From assembly GCF_010586825.1 (NCBI RefSeq), contig NZ_JAAAGB010000004.1:1-64000 (forward strand): a stretch of 64,000 bases of DNA. The letters are read 5' to 3'. Positions 54,588-61,454 of the stretch are shown one piece after another. This DNA comes from Draconibacterium mangrovi (GTDB lineage: Bacteria > Bacteroidota > Bacteroidia > Bacteroidales > Prolixibacteraceae). Under the pieces are notes generated by a model, which saw only the letters and a program-made list of their open reading frames with translations, was not told where the DNA came from and searched no databases. The position numbers and the translations under genes are program-made. Every line of letters starts with the position of its first letter. The stretch's first letter is position 1.

Positions 54588-54666
54588 TGTCATTTCGACG
54601 AAGAATGAGGAGAAATCTCTCAACAATGAAACAGATTTCTCATTCGTACCTCATTCGAAATGACAT
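54588..54666. repeat. MITE-like inverted repeat
   Basis: TGTCATTTCGACGAAGAATG at the left matches CATTCGAAATGACA at the right, and GAGAAATCT pairs with AGATTTCTC inside. The whole can fold as one imperfect hairpin. This phrase (GTCATTTCGAC...GAGAAATCT) is a common dispersed intergenic repeat in Bacteroidota, from memory. It lies between the serine hydrolase gene and the C-GCAxxG-C-C gene. Confidence 0.6.
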
Positions 54667-54716
54667 CTCTGTTTATCTAATATTACAACCAAAGCAATCC
54701 AAAACGATTTTATAAA

Positions 54717-55547
54717 ATGAAAAACACCTGTTCAACCAGAAAAGAAGCCCGCAGCCTCCTGTTTAAACTGGGGTGCACAGGGGCACTATTTGCGGTGGTA
54801 AATAAGAATTTCGGACAGCGCGACAGTGAAGTTGAGAAGGCAACCGGGCCGTTATGTGGCGGAATTTTGCAAGAGGGGCATCAATGCGGAATGCTTTGGG
54901 GAGCCGCTCTTGCCGCCGGTGCCGAGGCCAACCGAAGGACGAATGACCCAAGTGCTGCCACTTCGCTGGCTATTTCAACCGCCCGCGATCTGGTTGATTC
55001 ATTTAGCCGCAGAAAATCAAGTGTGAATTGCCGCGATATTACAAACTGTAACCAGAAATCAATGCTGGGGCAAATTAAATTTTTTATAAGCGGGAAACCG
55101 CTGAATTGTGCCCGTTTGATTGGCCGTTGGGCACCGGAAGCCGTTTCAACGGCAGAACGAAGCCTGGCTTTAACGCCCGAAAGTTCTGACATGCCCGTTG
55201 TAAGTTGTGCCAGTATTGTGGCCGAAAAAATGGGTGCCGGCAAAGAAAAAGCAATGATGCTGGCCGGTTTTGCAGGAGGGATAGGACTCAGTGGCAATGC
55301 CTGTGGTGCACTTGCTGCAGCTGTTTATCTGGGTGCCGAAAAGTGGTTTCGTGAGAATCCGGGTGAGGTAAGGTTTATCGTCCCCGGAGTGGAAGAAATG
55401 ATGCGCGATTTTCTGGTAGAAAACAGGGGAGAGGTGCGCTGTAGTAAGATATGTGGGAAAACTTTTGCTACGGCAGAAGAGCACTCGGAATATATACGAA
55501 ATGGCGGTTGCAGTAAGCTGTTGAATGTGTTGTCGGGAACAGGTTAG
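54717..55547 (+). CDS. C-GCAxxG-C-C family cysteine protein
   Basis: A 276-aa protein with two cysteine modules resembling C_GCAxxG_C_C proteins: GPLCGGILQEGHQCGMLWGAALAAGAEA (residues 44-71) and LAGFAGGIGLSGNACGALAAAVYLGAEKW (about 180-208). A C-terminal CSKICGKTF follows, for about 13 cysteines overall. It begins with a basic, weakly hydrophobic stretch (LLFKLGCTGALFAVV) that could be an uncleaved signal anchor. The family is predicted to bind iron-sulfur clusters. It is preceded by a MITE-like repeat and stands alone. Confidence 0.75.
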   Translation: MKNTCSTRKEARSLLFKLGCTGALFAVVNKNFGQRDSEVEKATGPLCGGILQEGHQCGMLWGAALAAGAEANRRTNDPSAATSLAISTARDLVDSFSRRKSSVNCRDITNCNQKSMLGQIKFFISGKPLNCARLIGRWAPEAVSTAERSLALTPESSDMPVVSCASIVAEKMGAGKEKAMMLAGFAGGIGLSGNACGALAAAVYLGAEKWFRENPGEVRFIVPGVEEMMRDFLVENRGEVRCSKICGKTFATAEEHSEYIRNGGCSKLLNVLSGTG

Positions 55548-55634
55548 CTGAATCATTTTTGCAGTTGGAATGATGATGTTCTCAACATTTTTCAATAATT
55601 TGCGTTATATTTTTTTAATAAACACAAAACCATC

Positions 55635-56165
55635 ATGAAGAAATTTATTACAGTTTTTATTATTGCAGCAACATTTTTTGTGGCTTGCAGCGACGACGAC
55701 AACAAGGCCGGAACCGGTACCTTAAAAGTAAACTTAACCGATGCCCCGGCAGAATACAGCAAAGTACTTGTTGATATCCAGGGCCTGCGTATTAATGTGA
55801 ACGATGCCGATACTACTGAAGGCAACTGGATGGATCTGGAACTGGATACCATGGGACAGATCGATTTGCTGGAGTTAATGAACGGTGTAAGTATTCAGTT
55901 ATCTGATGACGAAATTCCGGCTGGATACCTGTCGCAAATACGTTTGATATTGGGCGAAAACAACCAGCTTGTAATTGGCGATGATACCCTGGATATGGAT
56001 ACGCCTTCAGCACAACAATCAGGGCTGAAAGTAAATGTACACGACTCGGTTGCCGATGGCGAAACATTTAGTATGATGCTCGACTTTGATGCTGAAAAAT
56101 CAGTAGTAGACAAAGGAAACGGAAGCTATTCGTTAAAACCCGTTTTAACTGTTATTAAAGACTAA
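55635..56165 (+). CDS. DUF4382 lipoprotein
   Basis: A 176-aa lipoprotein (VACSDDDN, Cys18). The body GTLKVNLTDAPAEYSKVLVDIQGLRIN and NGVSIQLSDDEIPAGYLSQIRLILGENNQLVI is the DUF4382 beta-sandwich. Function is unknown; it is likely a surface or periplasmic adhesin-like module. Confidence 0.88.
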   Translation: MKKFITVFIIAATFFVACSDDDNKAGTGTLKVNLTDAPAEYSKVLVDIQGLRINVNDADTTEGNWMDLELDTMGQIDLLELMNGVSIQLSDDEIPAGYLSQIRLILGENNQLVIGDDTLDMDTPSAQQSGLKVNVHDSVADGETFSMMLDFDAEKSVVDKGNGSYSLKPVLTVIKD

Positions 56166-56190
56166 GTATTAAATACAAAATAGAACAGGA

Positions 56191-56213
56191 AAGGTCGCTT
56201 ATTAAGCGGCCTT
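56191..56213 (+). terminator. Terminator after DUF4382 gene
   Basis: AAGGTCGCTT and AAGCGGCCTT pair around ATT, followed by seven T. Confidence 0.8.
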
Positions 56214-56460
56214 TTTTTATGCAAATTACTCTCCTTGCAATAATAAGATCAATCACCCAGAGATCGCTAAACTTTTCGCAAAGCAACCAAGTTAAACGTT
56301 GTAATGAGTTAAAACCTCTACGATCGTTGTGCTTCCTAATTCCTTTGCGTGAAACGATATTCATATTCTTGTGTTCCTGTTGATTCATTGTGCTTTTTTT
56401 ACACCAAAACATATATCGATTCAGGCACGTATAGAATGCTATAAGCCAAAATCAAAGGTT
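56214..56460. other. Intergenic with dispersed-repeat debris
   Basis: No gene is seen. CCTTTGCGTGAAACGAT (about 56341-56357) and AGAGATCGCTAAACTTTTCG are pieces of a phrase I recall in many Bacteroidota spacers. The start of the outer-membrane gene is at its right edge. Confidence 0.35.
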
Positions 56461-57102
56461 ATGAAAACGTTTACCCGGTTAGTAGCAATGCTTGCTTTTA
56501 CTTTCTTTTCAGTTGGTTTGCTGGCACAAACCATTGGAATAAAAGCCGGATATACCTTGTCGGATATGTTGATTGAAACGGACGGTGAAATTTTAACCGA
56601 CCCGTTGGATATGAGATCGGGGTTTCACTTTGGGCCAACATTTGAATGGGGAATTAACGAAGGTGCGGGTATTGAAACGGCGCTGTTGATGACCACAAAA
56701 GGCATAAAAGTAAATCAGACGGAGACCGTTGACGATATGTGGTACAGTGCCAGCTCGAAAGTCAACCTGTGGTACCTCGATATTCCGGTGTTTGGGAAAT
56801 TGTATACCAATGTAAACGACATAAAATTGTACGGAATGTGTGGCCCTTACCTTGGCATTGGCCTTAGCGGCAAAATAAAGTCGGAAAATGGCAGGGACAT
56901 GGTGTGGGGACCCGACGAGGACGATGATTTGCAGCGCCTGGGATTAGGTTTGGGCGTTGGCGGAGGTTTTGAGTTTAATTCGTTTTTGATTGAATTCACT
57001 GCTCATTTTGCGCTGAATAACATTGCACCCAAAGCCAACCCCGATGTAACAATGCGCAACCGTTCGTTTATGTTTTCGCTGGGGTATAAGTTTCGGAAGT
57101 AA
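56461..57102 (+). CDS. Outer-membrane beta-barrel protein (PorT-like)
   Basis: A 213-aa protein with a Sec signal (MLAFTFFSVGLLAQ) then alternating strands, for example TIGIKAGYTLSDMLIE, SGFHFGPTFEWGINEGAGIETALLM, LWYLDIPVFGKLYT and YGMCGPYLGIGLSGKI, ending in the terminal strand FMFSLGYKFRK with a basic tail. This matches outer_membrane_beta-barrel domains of Bacteroidota. I chose the ATG at 56461, since an upstream in-frame ATG at 56371 adds a non-conserved leader. Confidence 0.82.
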   Translation: MKTFTRLVAMLAFTFFSVGLLAQTIGIKAGYTLSDMLIETDGEILTDPLDMRSGFHFGPTFEWGINEGAGIETALLMTTKGIKVNQTETVDDMWYSASSKVNLWYLDIPVFGKLYTNVNDIKLYGMCGPYLGIGLSGKIKSENGRDMVWGPDEDDDLQRLGLGLGVGGGFEFNSFLIEFTAHFALNNIAPKANPDVTMRNRSFMFSLGYKFRK

Positions 57103-57170
57103 AATATTTATGTATTTCCGTAATCACCAATAGAACTGAAAGCAATACAATTTTCAGCTAACTCTCCCTC

Positions 57171-57296
57171 ATTCCCTCTCTTTTCAAAAAGAGAGGGACG
57201 ATTGTGTCGAAGGCACAATCAGGCTGAGTTTAAAAAACGTTGCGCCAAATTTTGCTTTTGATTCTTCCATTTGCCCCTCGTTACAAACGAGGGGTA
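57171..57296. repeat. Two hairpins in intergenic DNA
   Basis: CCCTCTCTTTTC-AAAAAGAGAGGG at about 57172-57196 and CCCCTCG-TTACAAA-CGAGGGG at about 57275-57295 are near-perfect stem loops. The first also ends with a T-poor tail, so neither is a clear terminator. They resemble dispersed intergenic repeats. No gene is present between 57103 and 57380. Confidence 0.45.
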
Positions 57297-57380
57297 GAGA
57301 CAAAAACTTTGTGAACTTCGAGTCGTAGTAGTTTCTTCCCACAAACCGGAAATTTGCTAAGTTTGCGCAAAATTACAACG

Positions 57381-57728
57381 ATGAATATTTCAGGGAGCTG
57401 GACATACAACGAAGATTTTGAATACGGAAATTCAGTAGGAGAGGTGGAGCTAATCCAAACCGGCGACGAGGTTAGCGGCGTATTTTCGTTTACCGAAGAG
57501 GTGGAAAACAACTACAGCATTCAGGTTACCGAAAAGGTAAAAGGCACCCTAAGCAACGGAAAACTGCTGCTGGAGAGCGTTGAAGTAAAAGCCCTGCAGA
57601 ACGGCCGCGAAATCAGTTACCTGCCCAATACTTTCGAAACACACCGAATTACCGAAACCCAAATCATCGGCTCAACCTACGACAGCGAAGACGTGTGTGG
57701 CGTTTTTGTGCTCGAACGGAAAGTTTGA
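57381..57728 (+). CDS. Hypothetical protein, lipocalin-like, 115 aa
   Basis: A cytoplasmic-looking protein of beta-rich sequence: NISGSWTYNEDFEYGNSVGEVELIQTGDEVSGVFSFTEEVEN and TETQIIGSTYDSEDVCGVFVLERKV. The pattern of short strands around a barrel opening is seen in lipocalin-like or DUF-type small barrels. I cannot name a family. Start is the ATG at 57381; an in-frame ATG at 57354 is less likely. It lies 56 bases before the next gene. Confidence 0.6.
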   Translation: MNISGSWTYNEDFEYGNSVGEVELIQTGDEVSGVFSFTEEVENNYSIQVTEKVKGTLSNGKLLLESVEVKALQNGREISYLPNTFETHRITETQIIGSTYDSEDVCGVFVLERKV

Positions 57729-57784
57729 TTTTTACTTATTCTGCCCTAACTTGTATGGAAATTAATCCTTTAAAGTAACAAGAT

Positions 57785-58351
57785 ATGGGACTTGAAGATT
57801 TTGAAAATCTAATTCGCCGGATGGACGAAATGGAGAAGCTTTACGCGAATCGGTACAAAGGGTTTAGTCTGGAGCTTCCTCCGGCATTAACTTCTGTGGT
57901 ATTTGAATATTGGCCTGAAATAGCGGAAAACCCGGCCAAATACAAGCCTTTGTTGTTCAAACTTGGCGAAAAGTACATTGGCGAAATCTGGGAGGAATAC
58001 AATAATTGTGACTCGTTAAACAGAAGTGGCGGACCGATGGCCGATCTTCATCCGGTTGACACAATTGATAAATTAAAACCAAAATACGACAAACGTTGCC
58101 AGGAACTAAAAAGTACTTACCCTGCTGCAGGCGATGAATTTTGGGACGAGATTATCAGGGAAGATTATGAATGCGAAAAAAAGGATCTGCAATTTAAGCT
58201 GGCGGTTCACGAAACAATGAAAGCCGTATTTAATGCGCATTACATCGATGATGTAATGGAATTTGAAAGCCATATTCTACGGTATTTCGAGCGGGGCATG
58301 TACCTGATGTGCGCGTTACAATATGTTGACGAGGTATATTCGTTGGATTAA
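57785..58351 (+). CDS. Hypothetical protein, 188 aa
   Basis: Not recognised. A soluble, acidic, mostly helical protein (MGLEDFENLIRRMDEMEKLY at the N-terminus; helices around 145-188 with FNAHYIDDVMEFESHILRYFERGM). No signal peptide, membrane segment or known motif was seen. It has seven Cys- or Trp-containing short motifs but no arrangement that suggests metal binding. It follows the 115-aa gene by 56 bases in the same direction. Confidence 0.6.
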   Translation: MGLEDFENLIRRMDEMEKLYANRYKGFSLELPPALTSVVFEYWPEIAENPAKYKPLLFKLGEKYIGEIWEEYNNCDSLNRSGGPMADLHPVDTIDKLKPKYDKRCQELKSTYPAAGDEFWDEIIREDYECEKKDLQFKLAVHETMKAVFNAHYIDDVMEFESHILRYFERGMYLMCALQYVDEVYSLD

Positions 58352-58605
58352 AACCGTGAGATTGCTTCAGTCGTTCCTCCCTCGCAATGACAGTTCTGAT
58401 GGCTATATTCCGGCAGCGGACAATGACCGCATTCATCCCGGCACGATTCATCACTGTCCGCTGCACTGATTCTCTAAAAAGCCGGTCATTACGATCCCGA
58501 TGAGTAAAACGAATCGGGAGAAGTAATCTAATCCTGTTTCCTGTTTTTATCCGGGATCACCGCCCTAAAGCCACGGTGCAATAAAGTACGACAAGCACAA
58601 AAAAA
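58352..58605. other. Intergenic with inverted repeats
   Basis: No gene is seen. GCAGCGGACA (58413-58422) and TGTCCGCTGC (58455-58464) form a perfect 10-bp inverted repeat, and CCCGAT/ATCGGG a shorter one near 58497-58520. The stretch also holds GAGATTGCTTCAGTCGTTCC, typical dispersed-repeat text. Confidence 0.4.
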
Positions 58606-58629
58606 GGGACGCGCACAAGGCAACGTCCC
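58606..58629 (-). terminator. Terminator after DUF6261 gene
   Basis: GGGACG and CGTCCC pair around a 12-nt loop. On the leftward strand it is followed by seven T. It lies 66 bases past the stop of the DUF6261 gene. Confidence 0.7.
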
Positions 58630-58694
58630 TACAGTCTAAAATATTAATCAACTCAAACACTAGTTTCTATAATATTATTTTCGGTTAGGGCGGG

Positions 58695-59411
58695 TTACTC
58701 CACCACCGGTTCCGTTTTGTTTAATCGTTTGCGAACCGCCACGTTGTTGTCGGAGATAATTTCGGCAACGGTGCGGGCAAAGGCGCCAAAGGTTTCCACG
58801 TCAACCACTTCCATGGCGCGCAGGTACACCACAATTTTTTCGTTCACCAGCTTTAGTACCTCCACTTTTATTTCCGACGCGCTAAGTTCGGTGCTATCTT
58901 CTGCTTTTTCTTCTTCGTAAGCAATACGTGCTGTTTCGAATGCGGTTTGTGCCAACTGCAGCGCCGCAATTATCTCGGCACACCCCGACAGCAGCGCAAT
59001 AGCTTCCTGCAGGTCTGCCGCAGCCAGGTCATTTAGCATCGAGGTAACCAACGACGACTCAACAGCATAACTCTCTTTTGTTATTCCCATGCCATAACGT
59101 TCTATCACGGCGTTAACTTTTTCGGCTGCCGCACGGATGGCTGCATCGGGGTGATGCAAAAATCCCGCAACCAGGTAGAATAACGAGCGCAAAGGCTCGT
59201 CGCGTTCTTCATCTTTTTCTTCAAGGTTACTTTCGGCCGTAAGGCGGTTTATCGACGCCGAAAGACTGACCGACAGCGGCTCGAGGGCCGAAAACATAGC
59301 TACCAAATGTACATCGGTGCGAAGTGTTGTGTTCTTGTATGCTCCAATAATACGCATACATGCGGCGTCAACCTCTGTGACGCGACTTGTAGTTAAAATT
59401 CTCTCAATCAT
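58695..59411 (-). CDS. DUF6261 protein
   Basis: A 238-aa helical protein with no signal or membrane segment. It has DEERDEPLRSLFYLVAGFLHHPDAAIRAAAEKVNAVIERYGMGITKESYAVESSL and long Ala/Glu-rich helices, which I recall as the pattern of DUF6261, a Bacteroidota-restricted family of unknown function. A palindrome array starts 127 bases upstream of its start. It has a good terminator and is monocistronic. Confidence 0.7.
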   Translation of the reverse strand: MIERILTTSRVTEVDAACMRIIGAYKNTTLRTDVHLVAMFSALEPLSVSLSASINRLTAESNLEEKDEERDEPLRSLFYLVAGFLHHPDAAIRAAAEKVNAVIERYGMGITKESYAVESSLVTSMLNDLAAADLQEAIALLSGCAEIIAALQLAQTAFETARIAYEEEKAEDSTELSASEIKVEVLKLVNEKIVVYLRAMEVVDVETFGAFARTVAEIISDNNVAVRKRLNKTEPVVE

Positions 59412-59537
59412 GGTTTTTAATTTTGTTTGTTAAGTTAACCATTGCATTCTGTGTGGGTATGTTAGAAGTGCCTTGGTAATTAATTGATAAAAAAGATAGT
59501 ACAATAAAATTATATAAACAAATGATTAAAAACGTAT

Positions 59538-59783
59538 ATCGTACTGAGTACGATTGAAGAAAACTGCGTTAGTGGAGCATCGTACTGAGTACGATTGAAG
59601 AAAACTGTGTTGGTGGAGCATCGTACTGAGTACGATTGGAGAAAACTGCGGTAGTGGAGCATCGTACTGAGTACGATTGGAGAAAACCGCGGTAGTGGAG
59701 CATCGTACTGAGTACGATTGAAGAAAACTGCGTTGGTGAAGCATCGTACTGAGTACGATTAAAGAAAAGCGCATTAGGAAACC
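59538..59783. repeat. Six phased palindromes, 41-bp period
   Basis: The 17-bp palindrome ATCGTACTGAGTACGAT starts at 59538, 59579, 59620, 59661, 59702 and 59743, exactly 41 bp apart. It is identical in all six copies, while the 24-bp spacers (TGAAGAAAACTGCGTTAGTGGAGC and variants) differ by one to six bases. Spacers are related to each other, so this is not a CRISPR. 41 is not a multiple of three, so it is not a coding repeat. It lies upstream of the DUF6261 gene. Confidence 0.92.
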
Positions 59784-59950
59784 TTCAGTAGTACTCCCAA
59801 AGCTAATGTTTTACAAAAAATCTGTTATTTTTAAAGAATTAAAACCAAAATTACCGAATACATTGAACCCGACTCTTGCAAGAACAAAAACAAAAACCGG
59901 CCCGCTTTTCAATTTTAATACAAACATTATTAAAGTTTTACAGCAGTGCA

Positions 59951-59996
59951 GGCTAATAATATGTATGTTGCATTGCAACATACACGTACGTTAGGG
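59951..59996. repeat. attC-like site preceding cassette 1
   Basis: A 23-bp inverted repeat TGTATGTTGCA-T-TGCAACATACA (59962-59984) is flanked by a 5-base spacer and CTAA on the left (59953-59956), and by CGTACG and TTAG on the right (59991-59994). The outer pair CTAA/TTAG and the 5/6-base spacers resemble the R and L boxes of integron attC sites, ending in ACGTTAG. Confidence 0.5.
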
Positions 59997-60031
59997 TGCA
60001 TTTTAAACATCTAATTAATGGACAAATTTTA

Positions 60032-60454
60032 ATGAAGTCAATTTCTAAAGAATTAATAGCTGTAATTGTATTTGCTATAGTTGCAATTTTATTGGTGGAT
60101 TTCTTTTTCGATAAAAAGGACAAAGAAATAGTTGCAAATGGAGAATATGCAATTGCTCACATCATTAAAAGATATGAATATGGAGAAAAGGCTATAGGTG
60201 GAAAATATGGTGCAGGAGCTTCTCTCGAATCTGTTGATTTTTCTTATAAATTTAAAGGACAAATATTCAAAGCAAATTGCACAATCGACAATGAAAACGG
60301 ATTTGACAAAACAGTTAATGATTATTTACTCATTGTAGACAAGGATAATCCGAACAGATTTATTTTGCTTTTCGACTATCCAATTAAGGATGAAAAGGAC
60401 TTCCGAGAGGTAATAACAAAACATGAAAATGAAAATATTAAAAACGTACCATAA
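60032..60454 (+). CDS. Hypothetical protein with N-terminal membrane anchor (cassette 1)
   Basis: A 140-aa protein with one membrane helix (residues 6-24: KELIAVIVFAIVAILLVDFFF) followed by a charged soluble part, of unknown function. The gene is AT-rich relative to the surrounding chromosome. The stop TAA overlaps the first TAAC of the following attC-like repeat, as in integron cassettes. I chose the ATG at 60032; an in-frame ATG at 59996 would start inside the upstream attC-like site. Confidence 0.65.
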   Translation: MKSISKELIAVIVFAIVAILLVDFFFDKKDKEIVANGEYAIAHIIKRYEYGEKAIGGKYGAGASLESVDFSYKFKGQIFKANCTIDNENGFDKTVNDYLLIVDKDNPNRFILLFDYPIKDEKDFREVITKHENENIKNVP

Positions 60455-60580
60455 CAATTTGTAATATGGCAGGCGGGGGTTTTAGCGGTCTGACAAGTCA
60501 GACCTGTCGCCCACTTTCCTGCGGGTCTGACACTCCCGATTGCATCGGAACCGGCAGGCAACTTGCAAGAGAACGTTAGC
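60451..60580. repeat. attC-like repeat A (130 bp)
   Basis: Begins ATAACAATTTGTAA and ends CTTGCAAGAGAACGTTAGC. TAAC at 60452 pairs with GTTA near the end, and TTGTAA with TTGCAA, with unequal spacers (about 3 and 6 bases), the layout of R and L boxes in attC. The centre is a GC-rich imperfect hairpin containing TCTGACAAGTCAGA. It shares CACTCCCGATTGCATCGG and GAGAACGTTA with repeat B. Confidence 0.55.
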
Positions 60581-60629
60581 AGCATTTTAAGAACAGGATC
60601 TTAACAACAAACAATATAATTTTGAATTT

Positions 60630-61094
60630 ATGGAATACCCGATTAATCTACCAGAATTAGAAGATGGACAACTAAAATTAGTTACATCAAATTTCTATGG
60701 AAAACCTAAAATATTTTTAAACGATTTTGAGATAAAAAAGCAAAATGATAGGTACTCAGTAAATAGTAATTACGGTAACCCAATTTTGATAACATTAAAA
60801 AATAACTTCTTAGACCCAATTCCTAAAGTATTTGTAAATAATAATCAAATACATATCGCAAAGGAGATAAAATGGTATGAATATATATGGACTGGTCTGC
60901 CAATCTTAATGGTTCTCCAGGGAGGATTGCTTGGTGCTTTATTAGGATTAATCGCTTTAAGACTAAATCTTAACATTTTTAGAGGTGATAAGAAGATAAT
61001 CTCGAAGTATCTATTGACACTAGGAATCAGTTTGGTATTCGTAATATGTTATCTTACAATTGCAACATTACTCAATGTATTAATAGAAAAATAA
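60630..61094 (+). CDS. Hypothetical membrane protein, 154 aa (cassette 2)
   Basis: Not recognised. A cytoplasmic beta-rich first half (LPELEDGQLKLVTSNFYGKPKIFL, GNPILITLKNNFLD) precedes two membrane helices at about 91-112 (LPILMVLQGGLLGALLGLIALRL) and 126-150 (LTLGISLVFVICYLTIATLL). AT-rich, like cassette 1. It lies between attC-like repeats A and B. Confidence 0.65.
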   Translation: MEYPINLPELEDGQLKLVTSNFYGKPKIFLNDFEIKKQNDRYSVNSNYGNPILITLKNNFLDPIPKVFVNNNQIHIAKEIKWYEYIWTGLPILMVLQGGLLGALLGLIALRLNLNIFRGDKKIISKYLLTLGISLVFVICYLTIATLLNVLIEK

Positions 61095-61104
61095 AAACGC
61101 CCTT

Positions 61105-61193
61105 TTACAAATTGTAATTGGCAGGCTGGGGCTTAGCAGTCCGACACTCCCGATTGCATCGGGACCGCCCGACCACATACAAGAGAACGTTAC
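61105..61193. repeat. attC-like repeat B
   Basis: Contains ACAAATTGTAATTGGCAGGC on the left and CATACAAGAGAACGTTAC on the right; TTGTA pairs with TACAA. It shares the CTCCCGATTGCATCGG core with repeat A but is about 40 bases shorter. It closes the cassette-like run. Confidence 0.5.
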
Positions 61194-61199
61194 AAAAAA

Positions 61200-61331
61200 A
61201 AAACAAAACCAACCGTTACCAAAAACCAACTAATAAAAACCGTTCTTTATGTATCAATTTTCAATGCACCAAAAAACGCCGAAGTACTTGCGTTTCTGCA
61301 GCTTGCCGATAAGCATGAATATTCGTTATAA
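61200..61331 (+). pseudogene. Truncated small-protein remnant
   Basis: An open frame without a start codon encodes LYVSIFNAPKNAEVLAFLQL, then ADKHEYSL and a stop at 61329. NAPKNAEVLAFLQLADK resembles the core of short Bacteroidota antitoxin-like proteins, a weak inference. It is probably the rest of a cassette or an old toxin-antitoxin gene. Poly-A lies immediately upstream. Confidence 0.4.
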
Positions 61332-61454
61332 TAATTTGAACATATAGACAAGTATTGGTAAGCCCTATCTATCGGCCATTGCAACATGTTTTCTAATTTT
61401 GAAACCGAAGTTGACGTAATAGTCGAATCGCATTAAAAACTTAAAATAAAAAGT

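Noticed and set aside
57171-57296. Transcription terminators for the outer-membrane gene
   Set aside because: Stems are good but no T run follows in the rightward direction; reported only as hairpins.
59538-59783. Possible CRISPR array or coding repeat
   Set aside because: Spacers are near-identical, so they are not acquired sequences; the 41-bp period breaks any reading frame.
59806-59994. 62-codon open frame MFYKKSVIFKELK...
   Set aside because: Low-complexity AT-rich text that runs into the attC-like inverted repeat; no homology or ribosome site recalled, so not reported as a gene.
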